Of a DNA stretch of 64,000 nucleotides, positions 16,981 through 25,306 are shown piece by piece. Source of the DNA: Flavobacterium luteolum (lineage in GTDB: Bacteria > Bacteroidota > Bacteroidia > Flavobacteriales > Flavobacteriaceae); the NCBI RefSeq assembly GCF_027111275.1, contig NZ_CP114286.1, positions 1,736,001 through 1,800,000 on the forward strand, given 5' to 3'. Made by a program: the position numbers and the translations under genes. The notes under the pieces are model-generated. The model made no database searches. It saw only the letters and a list, made by a program, of their open reading frames with translations, and had not been told where the DNA came from. Position 1 is the first letter of the stretch. Every line of letters starts with the position of its first letter.

Positions 16981-18324
16981 TTAAACAACACCTTGTGCAA
17001 GCATTGCATCAGCTACTTTTACAAATCCAGCAATGTTTGCTCCTTTTACATAGTTTACATATCCGTCTTCTTCAGCGCCATATTTTTTACATTGGTTATG
17101 AATTCCGACCATGATTTCTTTCAATCTTAAGTCTACCTCTTCACTAGTCCAGTTCAAACGGATTGAGTTTTGAGTCATTTCTAATCCAGAAGCAGCAACA
17201 CCACCAGCGTTTGCAGCTTTTCCTGGAGCAAATAATACTTTATTATCTAAGAAAAGTTTAATAGCATCTAATGTAGAAGGCATGTTTGCAGCTTCAGTCA
17301 CACATAAAACGCCATTATCGATTAATTTCTTAGCATCATCACCGTTTAATTCATTTTGAGTAGCACATGGAATGGCGATATCAACTTTTACTTCCCAAGG
17401 GCTTTTCCCTTTATGGAATATTGCGTTTGGATATTTCTCTAAATATCTTTCTGCTCTATTATCTCCAGTAGCTCTCATTTCAACCATATGGTCAATTTTT
17501 TCTCCAGAGATTCCTTCTTCATCATAAATGTATCCGTCAGGTCCAGAAATTGTAACAACTTTACCTCCCAATTCATTTACTTTTAAAGCTACTCCCCAAG
17601 CTACGTTTCCGAATCCAGAAATAGCTACCCTTTTACCTTTAATCTCATGCCCGATAGTACGAAGCATTTGATCTGTAAAATAAACTACTCCATATCCTGT
17701 AGCCTCAGGTCTGATTAATGAACCTCCGTAAGCCAAACCTTTTCCAGTTAAAACTCCAGTAAATTCATTTCTAATTCTTTTATATTGTCCGAACAAATAA
17801 CCGATTTCTCTTGCTCCAACACCAATATCTCCAGCTGGAACGTCAAGATCTGGACCAATATGACGGCATAATTCTGTCATGAATGACTGGCAGAAACGCA
17901 TAATTTCTCCGTCTGATTTCCCTTCTGGATCAAAATCAGAACCACCTTTACCTCCACCCATTGGAAGAGTTGTCAAACTGTTTTTGAAAACCTGTTCGAA
18001 AGCTAGGAATTTTAAAACTGATAAATTTACTGTGTGGTGAAATCTAATTCCTCCTTTATAAGGCCCAATTGCAGAGTTCATTTGAATTCTGAAACCTCTA
18101 TTTACAATAATTTCTCCTTTATCATCTACCCACGGAACTCTGAATATTATAGATCTTTCCGGTTCAGCGATTCTTAAAAGGATATTCTTTCCATCATACT
18201 TTTTACGTTCAGATATAAACGGAATTACAGTTTCTGCAAATTCTCTAACAGCTTGAAGAAATTCTGGCTCGTTTGGATTTTTTGACTCAACAAGAGCCAT
18301 AAATTCATTTATTTTTTGTTCCAT
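16981..18324 (-). CDS. gdhA: Glutamate dehydrogenase, hexameric family (probably NADP-specific)
   Basis: This 447-residue cytoplasmic enzyme interconverts 2-oxoglutarate plus ammonia and glutamate. It has the family signature LPMGGGKGGSDFDP near 122-135 containing the catalytic Lys, the acidic-loop segment DLDVPAGDIGVGAREIG, and the Rossmann fingerprint SGFGNVAWG near 239-247. Length equals that of the E. coli NADP enzyme, which supports NADP use, but cofactor specificity cannot be fixed from this alone. It has its own terminator (16920-16964). Upstream, the minus strand carries TATCTTTG at 18416-18423, a likely -7 box, giving a leader of about 85 bases. Confidence 0.96.
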   Translation of the reverse strand: MEQKINEFMALVESKNPNEPEFLQAVREFAETVIPFISERKKYDGKNILLRIAEPERSIIFRVPWVDDKGEIIVNRGFRIQMNSAIGPYKGGIRFHHTVNLSVLKFLAFEQVFKNSLTTLPMGGGKGGSDFDPEGKSDGEIMRFCQSFMTELCRHIGPDLDVPAGDIGVGAREIGYLFGQYKRIRNEFTGVLTGKGLAYGGSLIRPEATGYGVVYFTDQMLRTIGHEIKGKRVAISGFGNVAWGVALKVNELGGKVVTISGPDGYIYDEEGISGEKIDHMVEMRATGDNRAERYLEKYPNAIFHKGKSPWEVKVDIAIPCATQNELNGDDAKKLIDNGVLCVTEAANMPSTLDAIKLFLDNKVLFAPGKAANAGGVAASGLEMTQNSIRLNWTSEEVDLRLKEIMVGIHNQCKKYGAEEDGYVNYVKGANIAGFVKVADAMLAQGVV

Positions 18325-18650
18325 CTTTGAAATAAATTTTCAGATAATTTAGATTTAATTTTCACTCTTATAAAATAAGAAACTACGTTTAAGAAAACGT
18401 TTTCGTTTTAACAGACAAAGATATAGCAAATAATGATTCGCTGTTATATTTTTCGCTTTTTTGAATCGATTTGTGTTTTTTTCAAACATTCCAAAAAAAA
18501 GACATTTTTCATGTAGGTGTTTACATGCAAATTGCCTCTTAAAAATTAGTAAATTAAGTATTTTGTTACTTATTTTTCAATACAGGTATTTAATATTTTG
18601 AATCGATTAGGTTTTTTATATATTTGCCCAGATTTGTAAGCCCCCAAAAA
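18325..18650. other. Divergent intergenic region between gdhA and an outer-membrane-like gene
   Basis: This 326-base gap has no ORF I would support. It holds a candidate gdhA -7 box TATCTTTG on the minus strand (18416-18423), an A/T-rich centre with no strong hairpin, and the plus-strand promoter 18598-18626. Nothing else stands out. Confidence 0.6.
18598..18626 (+). promoter_or_regulatory. Canonical Bacteroidota promoter TTG-N18-TATATTTG
   Basis: TTG at 18598-18600 and TATATTTG at 18619-18626 are separated by 18 bases, matching the flavobacterial -33/-7 consensus. Predicted initiation is near 18633, leaving a leader of under 20 bases to the ATG at 18651. Confidence 0.75.
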
Positions 18651-19442
18651 ATGCGTAAAGCCCTATTTATCACATTATTTGCCTTGTTAGGCATCTCAAC
18701 TACAGTATCAGCACAAGGATTAGCCCAAGAAATCGGAATATACGGAGGACCAGTTACTTTACAGTCTGATTTTGGAGAAAGAAATAACTTCGATAATAAT
18801 GTTGGAAACACAGGTTTTGGCATTGGAATTATGCACTTCATAAACTTTTCTGCAAATAACAATAGAGAGAATTATTTCACAGAACATTTCAAAGTAAGAT
18901 CTGATCTTTCTTATAGCAAAACTAATTTAAAGCATCATGGCCAGTGGGTTGATTACAAGCCTAACGGATTATTTGCAAGACAATTAAGAAACATGCATGC
19001 AAGTTCTAGCATAGTTAGCTTGGGAGCACAAATGGAATTTTCTCCTTTTATGAAAATTCACGATTTTGAAAACACAGTTGGTAGCTTCAGCCCGTATGGC
19101 GCTGTAGGATTTCAGGTAAGCTATTATTCAACAAAAGTTGGATCTCATCTAGGAGACATTACACTTCCAGCTAATACTCCAGGAAAATACTTAACTCCGT
19201 CTGATGGCCGTGCGCATGGGTTCTCTACTGAAACTGGTGTAGCTTTATCTGCAACAGCATCAGTTGGTGTTCATTATAAATTATCAGAAATGAGCGATTT
19301 AATGTTCGAAACTCGTTTCCAAACGTATAACTCAGACTGGATTGACGGATTAAACCCAAATAAAGATATTTACAAAGAAAACAAATCTAATGATTGGCAG
19401 GTTTGGTTTAACTTTGGATACATCTACTATTTAGAATTCTAA
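18651..19442 (+). CDS. Exported outer-membrane-like protein, possibly THC0290_0291 family
   Basis: The start at 18651 gives a signal peptide (MRKALFITLFALLGISTTVSA) and a 263-residue protein; an in-frame TTG at 18624 overlaps the promoter and is unlikely. The mature part is beta-rich with aromatic strand ends (EIGIYGGPVTLQSDFGER, SPYGAVGFQVSYYSTKVG, VWFNFGYIYYLEF) and ends in Phe, as many outer-membrane barrels do. It resembles a flavobacterial family I recall as THC0290_0291, function unknown. A strong promoter precedes it and a palindrome lies between it and the convergent trans-sulfuration gene. Confidence 0.75.
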   Translation: MRKALFITLFALLGISTTVSAQGLAQEIGIYGGPVTLQSDFGERNNFDNNVGNTGFGIGIMHFINFSANNNRENYFTEHFKVRSDLSYSKTNLKHHGQWVDYKPNGLFARQLRNMHASSSIVSLGAQMEFSPFMKIHDFENTVGSFSPYGAVGFQVSYYSTKVGSHLGDITLPANTPGKYLTPSDGRAHGFSTETGVALSATASVGVHYKLSEMSDLMFETRFQTYNSDWIDGLNPNKDIYKENKSNDWQVWFNFGYIYYLEF

Positions 19443-19463
19443 AAAAATTAAATCTCAAAACAT

Positions 19464-19510
19464 AAAAATCCCAAATTCCAAAATTATAAAAATTGGAATT
19501 TGGGATTTTT
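19464..19510. repeat. Inverted repeat, family AATTCCAAATTCC, copy 2 (bidirectional terminator-like)
   Basis: AAAAATCCCAAATTCCAA pairs with TTGGAATTTGGGATTTTT around an 11-base A/T loop. Placed between two convergent genes with T-runs on each exit, it could end transcription from both sides. Related to 3587-3649 and 34984-35027. Confidence 0.75.
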
Positions 19511-19528
19511 TATTGGAATTTATCTATC

Positions 19529-20671
19529 TTAAGCTAAAGCTTGCTCTAAATCTGCGATTAAATCTTCTGCATCTTCAATACCAACACTCAATCTTACTAA
19601 ATCATCAGTAATACCAACTTCTGCTCTCTTATCTGCAGGAATAGAAGCATGCGTCATTAATGCAGGATGATTGGCCAATGATTCTACTCCACCTAGAGAT
19701 TCTGCTAGAGTAAATACTTTCAGTTTTTCTAAAAATGCAATCGAATCTTCTTTCTTTCCCGATTTAAAATCAAAAGAAACCATTCCGCCAAAAGCTTTCA
19801 TTTGTTTCTTGGCAATTTCGTGAAACGGATGATTCTTCAAACCTGGATAATAAACTGTTTTAATCTTTGGGTGATTACTCAAGTATTCAACTACTTTTTC
19901 TCCATTTTCACAATGTCTCTGAACTCTTAAAGCCAAAGTTTTAATTCCTCTTAAAACTAAGAAACTATCCATTGGTCCAAGCGTAGCTCCAGTAGCAAAC
20001 TGTTGAAAATGCAACTGATCTCCTAAAGCAGCATCTTTTACAATTAAAGCACCAGCAATAACATCAGAGTGTCCGCCTAAATATTTTGTTGCTGAGTGCA
20101 TTACAATATCAGCTCCCAAATCTAATGGTTTCTGTAAATATGGAGTTGCAAAAGTATTATCTACTGCAAGAAGAATTTTTTTCTCCTGAGTAATTTTTGC
20201 TATTTCTTGGATATCTGCCAACTTCATCAACGGATTTGTTGGTGTTTCTACCCAGATTAACTTCGTATTTTCGTTGATTAAACTTTTCAATTTTTCGATA
20301 TTCGTCATATCAACAAAATGAAACTTAATACCTGAATCTTTGTAAACACGAGAAAACATCCTGTATGTTCCGCCATATAAATCATCCATCGCAATAATTT
20401 CGTCTCCGGCTTTAAAAGATCTTAAAACACAGTCTGTCGCAGCAAGACCAGACGAAAATGCTAATCCGCGAGTTCCGTTTTCAATACTTGCCAAAGCGTC
20501 TTCTAAAGCAGTACGAGTAGGATTCGAAGCTCTACTATATTCATAATCTGCCAAAGGTTTTCCTGGACTTGTTTGTACAAATGTTGAAGTCTGATACACT
20601 GGTGGCATCACAGCTCCTGTACTTGGATCATGATGTTGTCCTCCGTGAATTACTTTTGTATTGAATTTCAT
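19529..20671 (-). CDS. Cys/Met-metabolism PLP enzyme (cystathionine gamma-synthase or gamma-lyase type)
   Basis: This 380-residue cytoplasmic enzyme is of the trans-sulfuration family. Signatures are YEYSRASNPTRTALE near 43-57, the phosphate-binding SSGLAATDCVL near 73-83, and the PLP-lysine motif MHSATKYLGGHSDVIAGAL near 188-206. These fix the family but do not separate cystathionine gamma-synthase (MetB), cystathionine lyases or related sulfhydrylases; no adjacent met or cys gene helps. A candidate -7 box on the minus strand is TAAATTTG (20705-20712). The stop is followed by the palindrome at 19464-19510. Confidence 0.9.
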   Translation of the reverse strand: MKFNTKVIHGGQHHDPSTGAVMPPVYQTSTFVQTSPGKPLADYEYSRASNPTRTALEDALASIENGTRGLAFSSGLAATDCVLRSFKAGDEIIAMDDLYGGTYRMFSRVYKDSGIKFHFVDMTNIEKLKSLINENTKLIWVETPTNPLMKLADIQEIAKITQEKKILLAVDNTFATPYLQKPLDLGADIVMHSATKYLGGHSDVIAGALIVKDAALGDQLHFQQFATGATLGPMDSFLVLRGIKTLALRVQRHCENGEKVVEYLSNHPKIKTVYYPGLKNHPFHEIAKKQMKAFGGMVSFDFKSGKKEDSIAFLEKLKVFTLAESLGGVESLANHPALMTHASIPADKRAEVGITDDLVRLSVGIEDAEDLIADLEQALA

Positions 20672-20745
20672 ATAGTTATAAATTTTAATTCCTTAATTCT
20701 TTTACAAATTTACCGCTTAATTTATTTTATCGCGACACAACTTCT

Positions 20746-20753
20746 TACCTTTG
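20746..20753 (+). promoter_or_regulatory. -7 element of the DUF3298-like lipoprotein gene
   Basis: TACCTTTG matches TAnnTTTG 22 bases before the ATG at 20776. A minus-strand box (TAAATTTG, 20705-20712) for the divergent PLP-enzyme gene lies in the same 104-base gap. No convincing -33 TTG is visible. Confidence 0.4.
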
Positions 20754-20775
20754 TAGATAATTAACACTTTTTGAT

Positions 20776-21519
20776 ATGAAAAATTACTTATTTATACTCT
20801 TTTTGTGTTTGATTTTTACAAGTTGCAAAAAAGAGCTTTCATTTGAAAATGAAACGTTTGAAGAGAAATCTACTGTACCGTGCACAAATGACTGCCCAAA
20901 AATCACCATAGAAGTTCCAATTGCTAAAAATATTAAAGTAACATCAGACAGCATCAATAAAAAAGTCTTTGCTGTTATTAAGGAGATTGTTTTTTTTGAA
21001 GAAGATTCAGTAAAAGTCAATGATTACAAAGCGTTGTCAAAATCTTTTATTACTTCATACGAAGAAATGCATCAAAAATTTCCGAACGATACTTTTGGCT
21101 GGGAAGCAAAAATAATCGGGAATGTAGAATTTCAATCAGACCAAATTCTGAATTTAAAAATTGATCATTACACTTTTACTGGTGGCGCACATGGTTATCA
21201 AGGTTACCGTTCGTTACTATTCGATAAAAAAACAGGAAAAACCATTTTCAATAAACAGTTGTTTAAAAACGAAAATGAGTTTAAAACTTTTGCTGAGAAA
21301 ACATTTAGATCGAAATATAAAATTCCCGAAAAAGCCAACATTAATGCTACAGGTTTAATGTTTGAAGGTGACAAATTCCAACTGCCGCAGAATATATTTT
21401 ATACTTCTGAAGGTTTACTTTTATATTACAACTCATACGAAGCCGCTTCTTACGCAGATGGTCCAAAAGAGCTTTTATTCCCATACGAAGAAGTAAAAAA
21501 ATATTTAAATTTTCAGTAG
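20776..21519 (+). CDS. Lipoprotein with DUF4163/DUF3298-like domains
   Basis: This 247-residue protein has a lipoprotein signal peptide (MKNYLFILFLCLIFTSCKK, lipidated Cys about 17). The mature part has two alpha/beta segments. The key stretch DHYTFTGGAHGYQGYRSLLFDKKTGK is the GGAHG motif of DUF3298/RsiV-type domains, preceded by a DUF4163-like part. RsiV in Bacillus binds lysozyme as an anti-sigma factor, but this protein has no transmembrane or sigma-binding region, so that function should not be transferred. Probably anchored in an outer or periplasm-facing membrane; role unknown. Confidence 0.8.
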   Translation: MKNYLFILFLCLIFTSCKKELSFENETFEEKSTVPCTNDCPKITIEVPIAKNIKVTSDSINKKVFAVIKEIVFFEEDSVKVNDYKALSKSFITSYEEMHQKFPNDTFGWEAKIIGNVEFQSDQILNLKIDHYTFTGGAHGYQGYRSLLFDKKTGKTIFNKQLFKNENEFKTFAEKTFRSKYKIPEKANINATGLMFEGDKFQLPQNIFYTSEGLLLYYNSYEAASYADGPKELLFPYEEVKKYLNFQ

Positions 21520-21607
21520 ATAATTTCAGTATGAATTAGACACACTGCAGTACGTGTCTACAGAAAAACCTTAGAACCTTAGTATCTCAGCAACTCAGAA
21601 CCTTAGT

Positions 21608-22753
21608 TTACTGAACATCATATTTCATTTTACGCAAAACTCGTAAAGCTTCTTTAAAAGAAGAATAGATATTCTTATAAGGTTTCAAAAGCAATTTTGC
21701 ATCAATTAGCTTCTGTCTGGCATCTTCGAAACCATTCAGATGGCAAATCATAAAAGTAGAAGGAAGGTTTTCTAAATCTTTCATTTCACGTTCAGATAAT
21801 GACATCTCTTTTTCCAGTTTTCTAAGCAGCGCTATATTAGAATTATAAATATGGTGCAACATTTTTCGGTTAAACTCTGGTGGCTGAAAAAGCATTTGGC
21901 GATCAATTTTATAATAACCGTTGTCAAAAAAATAAATCGTTTGTTCTTCTAACGGATAATAACTCGTTTTGTCATTTAAGCCAAGTGGCACGTACTCTGT
22001 GATGGTAAAAGTATCATCATTATATTCGATTGTAACAACGTCCTGAGCCGAATAAAAAAGCTTAATCTGTTCGTTTATCAGTTCAATATCAACACGAGAC
22101 AAATAAGTTTTATCGCGTAATTTTTTGGGAACTCCAGCCCAGCAAATCACGAATAATTCTTTAAAAACACGATATTTTGGCGACATATCTTTATGTCTGA
22201 AATTCATAAAATCGATAACACCGTCTAAAGTATATTGAATACTATTTCGAGAGCTGTTTTCTATTCCGATTACGGTTTCGGTATTCTGATTGCTTTTTTC
22301 GATTTCCTCGTGTTCTTCTAAAGGAATCGAATTACTGCCTCTCCTTATAAAAACACTATTAGCAAGAATGGTGTGGATTCCTTTTTTAAAGTAAGAGATT
22401 TTACTTTTGGGTTTTATAGTAACCAGGCCGATTACTTTGTCTTTTGGAAGGTTTGGAAAAGGGACGTTTTCGTATTGAATTTTCGGTGGATTTTCTAAGA
22501 AAGCATTGACCAGATTCTGAATTCTGCTATCATCAAAGAAGTCATCGCCTACAATTTCGTTATCTTGATCTTCTACGCCAACAACGATATAAGAATTATT
22601 ATTTGGGTTGGAATTGGATAATGCACAAATGTGCTTTAAAAACTTTCCTTTTCCTTCTCTGGAATGTAGATTCAACTGCCTTTTCTTATCATAAAAACTG
22701 CTTTCGTCATTATGAGCGAGGAGATTTTTTATTAAAAGGCGTTTATTAATCAT
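21608..22753 (-). CDS. AlbA_2 (Schlafen-type) putative nucleic-acid/ATP-binding protein
   Basis: This 381-residue cytoplasmic protein has an N-terminal domain (about 15-145) with the AlbA_2 pattern: ESSFYDKKRQLNL, FLKHICALSNSN, SYIVVGVED, DDSRIQNLVNAFLENPP and FIRRGSNSIPL. The C-terminal half (about 170-381) is alpha/beta and unfamiliar to me. AlbA_2 domains occur in transcription regulators and in putative defence-associated proteins, but the usual helicase or winged-helix partner domains are not obvious here. It stands alone, with repetitive spacer DNA on both sides (21536-21600 and 22770-22860). Function not assigned. Confidence 0.78.
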   Translation of the reverse strand: MINKRLLIKNLLAHNDESSFYDKKRQLNLHSREGKGKFLKHICALSNSNPNNNSYIVVGVEDQDNEIVGDDFFDDSRIQNLVNAFLENPPKIQYENVPFPNLPKDKVIGLVTIKPKSKISYFKKGIHTILANSVFIRRGSNSIPLEEHEEIEKSNQNTETVIGIENSSRNSIQYTLDGVIDFMNFRHKDMSPKYRVFKELFVICWAGVPKKLRDKTYLSRVDIELINEQIKLFYSAQDVVTIEYNDDTFTITEYVPLGLNDKTSYYPLEEQTIYFFDNGYYKIDRQMLFQPPEFNRKMLHHIYNSNIALLRKLEKEMSLSEREMKDLENLPSTFMICHLNGFEDARQKLIDAKLLLKPYKNIYSSFKEALRVLRKMKYDVQ

Positions 22754-22861
22754 TATTCCGGATCTTTAGACTGACTTAGATTTTTAGACTTCTTAGATTG
22801 GTTTTCAGTTTCCTAAGTTAAACTAAAGATCTGATTTTCTAAGAAGTTTAACCATCTAGTT

Positions 22862-23617
22862 TTAAATATTCTTTTTAACAATCGTCGAAGACGCCTGCGC
22901 TGTACTCATAACAACCAAATCTGCTATATTTACATGATAAGGTCTCGAAACCACAAAATGAATAATATCGGCAATATCTTCTGCTTGCAATGGATCAAAC
23001 CCTTTGTAGACGTTTGCTGCTCTTTCAACGTCACCTTTAAAACGTACTTCGCTAAATTCTGTCGCTACCATTCCTGGATGAATACCTCCAACTCGAATTC
23101 CAAACGGATTCAAATCGATTCGCATTCCAGCAGTTATAGCATCAACCGCATGTTTAGAACCGCAGTATACATTTCCATTCGGATAAACTTCTTTTGCCGC
23201 TGTTGAACCAATATTAATAATATGTCCCGATTGTCTTTCGACCATTTGCGGAATTATCGCTTTTGAAACATACAAAAGACCTTTCACATTAATATCAATC
23301 ATGGCATCCCAATCATCTAAATTTCCGTTCTGAATCGGATCTAAACCGTGGGCATTTCCAGCATTATTAATTAAAACGTCGATTGTAGAAAAATCATTTG
23401 GCAAAGCTCCTATTTTTTTTAAAACTTCTTCTTTGTTTCGGACATCAAATGATAAAGAATGAACTTCTGTAAAAGCCGAAAGTTCTTTTTGAAGTTCTTC
23501 CAAACGATCTGTACGTCTTCCGCAAAGAATAACTTTATAATTGTTTTTTGCTAGAATCTGAGCAGTTGCTTTTCCAATTCCGCTTGTTGCACCAGTAATT
23601 AAAACTGTTTTTTTCAT
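22862..23617 (-). CDS. Short-chain dehydrogenase/reductase (YdfG-like)
   Basis: This 251-residue classical SDR has the glycine-rich TGATSGIGKA near 7-16, CGRRTDRL after strand 2 (Arg residues suggesting NADP), the structural NNAGNAHG near 85-92, and catalytic Ser in NIGSTAAK with YCGSK (Tyr-x-x-x-Lys) near 151-155. The sequence resembles the YdfG-like 3-hydroxy acid / serine dehydrogenase branch, but the substrate cannot be read from it. Same orientation as the GNAT gene, separated from it by a 76-base gap holding a TTGCCACAGATTAAAGG repeat. Confidence 0.9.
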   Translation of the reverse strand: MKKTVLITGATSGIGKATAQILAKNNYKVILCGRRTDRLEELQKELSAFTEVHSLSFDVRNKEEVLKKIGALPNDFSTIDVLINNAGNAHGLDPIQNGNLDDWDAMIDINVKGLLYVSKAIIPQMVERQSGHIINIGSTAAKEVYPNGNVYCGSKHAVDAITAGMRIDLNPFGIRVGGIHPGMVATEFSEVRFKGDVERAANVYKGFDPLQAEDIADIIHFVVSRPYHVNIADLVVMSTAQASSTIVKKNI

Positions 23618-23640
23618 TATTTTTTCTTTAAAAAAGATTT

Positions 23641-23688
23641 TTTGCCACAGATTAAAGGATTAAAATGATTCTTTAATCTTTGGTAAAA
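23641..23688. repeat. Inverted repeat, family TTGCCACAGATTAAAAGG, shorter copy
   Basis: TTTGCCACAGATTAAAGG is followed by the imperfect reverse complement CTTTAATCTTTGGTAAA. A longer, better preserved copy is at 36809-36878. It lies between the GNAT stop and the SDR start. Confidence 0.6.
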
Positions 23689-23693
23689 TATTT

Positions 23694-24200
23694 CTAATTC
23701 TTATTTTTCCACTCCTCCAAATTCAACACCATATTGAGCGCTGTCCAAGTTTCTCCATCTACTTCTCTTAAGTATTTTTTATCGGGATTTAAAGTAAACC
23801 CAACTTTTTCATAACACTTTTGAGCTCCGATATTAAAATCAAAAACATTCAATTCGATTTTTTTTTCTTTTCTGTTTTCAGAAATATATTGCAGCAATAA
23901 AGCTACCATTTGTTCGCCAATTCCTTTTCCTCTTTGGTTTTTATCCATAATTAAGATTCGACCTAATTTTGCAAAACCGTCGTAAAAATAAATTTCGCAA
24001 TGTCCAATAGTATTTCCATTAGAAACATCTACAACTCTAAAAGCAATTCTGTTTTCATCAGAAAGTGTTTTATCTATCTGCTGTTCTGTTAAAGGAAAAG
24101 TAAACTCTGGTCCGCCAAATTGCATTAAATCTTTTGCGCTTTTGACAGAATTGATCAATTCAAAGTAATCTTTTCTCTCAAATTTTTCTAGGTATATCAT
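23694..24200 (-). CDS. GNAT-family N-acetyltransferase
   Basis: This 168-residue single-domain protein has the acetyl-CoA-binding segment (motif A) LGRILIMDKNQRGKGIGEQMVALLLQY near 87-113, with the Q/R-x-x-G-x-G/A pattern as QRGKGIG, then motif B ELNVFDFNIGAQKCYEKVGF near 126-145. The substrate is unknown; similarity is to ribosomal-protein or small-molecule acetyltransferases in general. The aldo-keto reductase gene ends 18 bases upstream in the same orientation, so co-transcription is likely. Confidence 0.9.
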   Translation of the reverse strand: MIYLEKFERKDYFELINSVKSAKDLMQFGGPEFTFPLTEQQIDKTLSDENRIAFRVVDVSNGNTIGHCEIYFYDGFAKLGRILIMDKNQRGKGIGEQMVALLLQYISENRKEKKIELNVFDFNIGAQKCYEKVGFTLNPDKKYLREVDGETWTALNMVLNLEEWKNKN

Positions 24201-24218
24201 TTTCAGAATAGTACAAAA

Positions 24219-25094
24219 TTAAGGCACATCGTCGCCCATGCTCTCTGTCCAGATTGCAAACCAGTCTTGCGTATCCATTTCCAATTCTACTGCTTTCATT
24301 AAAGACTGAATTCTGGCAATATTTACAGTTCCCGCAATAGGAATTATTTTGGCAGGGTGTTTTAAAATCCAAGCTAATAATAAAGTATCAGACCCTAAAT
24401 GGTATTTTTCTACTAATTCAGAAAACAGTTTTTTCAAACGACGTGTTTTTTTGGTATCTTCTCTAAAAACAGTTCCAAGCGGATTCCAAGACAACGGACG
24501 AATTCCATGTGTTTGCATATAATCTAAACTTCCATCTGTCATTGCTTCATAATGAGTTGCCGAAAATTGTACTTGATTATAGCTCACTTCTGTTTTACTA
24601 CGGATTAATTCGGTTTGAGAGCTCGTAAAGTTAGAAAGTCCAAAATCGATAATTTTTCCTTCTCCTTTTAACTTTTCGATTGCTTCGGCAATTTCATCAG
24701 CCTGCATTAACGGACTTGGTCTATGAAGTAAAAAAACATCTACATAATCTGTTTTTAAATTCTTCAAAGATGTTTCTACAGACTTAATAATATAGTCTTT
24801 AGAATAATCATAATGTTTGATTTTGTTTTCAGGGCGTTTTTCAGCAATCATCTGAATTCCGCACTTGGTAATTAATTGTAGTTTTTCACGATCAATTTTA
24901 CTTGCGTGAAAGGCTTTTCCAAAATCGGCTTCGGTCGTATACGAACCGTAAATATCCGCGTGATCAAAAGTCGTAATTTTGTTTTCGATACTTACCTGTA
25001 TCATGTTTTCCATTTCTTTGGTTGTAAGGTTTTTATCCCAAACTCCCCAATTCATAGTGCCCGAAATTATAGGCGATAAGACTGTTTTGCTCAT
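24219..25094 (-). CDS. Aldo/keto reductase (YdhF-like)
   Basis: This 291-residue NADPH-dependent oxidoreductase has a TIM-barrel fold. It shows the family catalytic set: Asp and Tyr in FDHADIYGSY near 39-48, Lys in LITKCGIQ near 73-80, His in VFLLHRPSP near 119-127. SWNPLGTVF and a C-terminal cofactor loop (IPIAGTVNIARIQSL) also fit; the substrate is unknown. It is the first gene of a minus-strand group with GNAT and SDR. The upstream DNA holds a perfect palindrome at 25122-25144, adjacent to a near-consensus -7 box at 25148-25155, suggesting repressor control. Confidence 0.92.
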   Translation of the reverse strand: MSKTVLSPIISGTMNWGVWDKNLTTKEMENMIQVSIENKITTFDHADIYGSYTTEADFGKAFHASKIDREKLQLITKCGIQMIAEKRPENKIKHYDYSKDYIIKSVETSLKNLKTDYVDVFLLHRPSPLMQADEIAEAIEKLKGEGKIIDFGLSNFTSSQTELIRSKTEVSYNQVQFSATHYEAMTDGSLDYMQTHGIRPLSWNPLGTVFREDTKKTRRLKKLFSELVEKYHLGSDTLLLAWILKHPAKIIPIAGTVNIARIQSLMKAVELEMDTQDWFAIWTESMGDDVP

Positions 25095-25121
25095 AATAAT
25101 TATGCGTTATTTTTGGTAATA

Positions 25122-25144
25122 ATTATGCTTTACTAAAGCATAAT
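25122..25144. promoter_or_regulatory. Perfect 23-base palindrome, candidate operator
   Basis: ATTATGCTTTA and its exact reverse complement TAAAGCATAAT flank a single central base. It lies 27 bases upstream of the aldo/keto reductase ATG and abuts GAACTTTG (25148-25155, minus), one mismatch from TAnnTTTG. A half-site TAATAATTATGC recurs nearer the start codon. The stem has no T-run, so it is not a terminator. Confidence 0.55.
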
Positions 25145-25306
25145 CATCAAAGTTCTTAAAAATATAAAAATAGATTCACAATTAGTCCTTAAAATTAAGT
25201 CATTGGTCGAAGTTTTAACCATTCTTTAACATCTTACTTCTCAAAAAATATTCAATTTGCACTCTCAAAAATAAGGCGTAAAAATCAAGGTTTTAAAAAT
25301 ATTTAT

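Noticed and set aside
24178..24372. 64-codon minus-strand ORF rich in Cys
   Set aside because: It overlaps the aldo/keto reductase C-terminus in another frame; the reductase has full family motifs, so this is a shadow frame.
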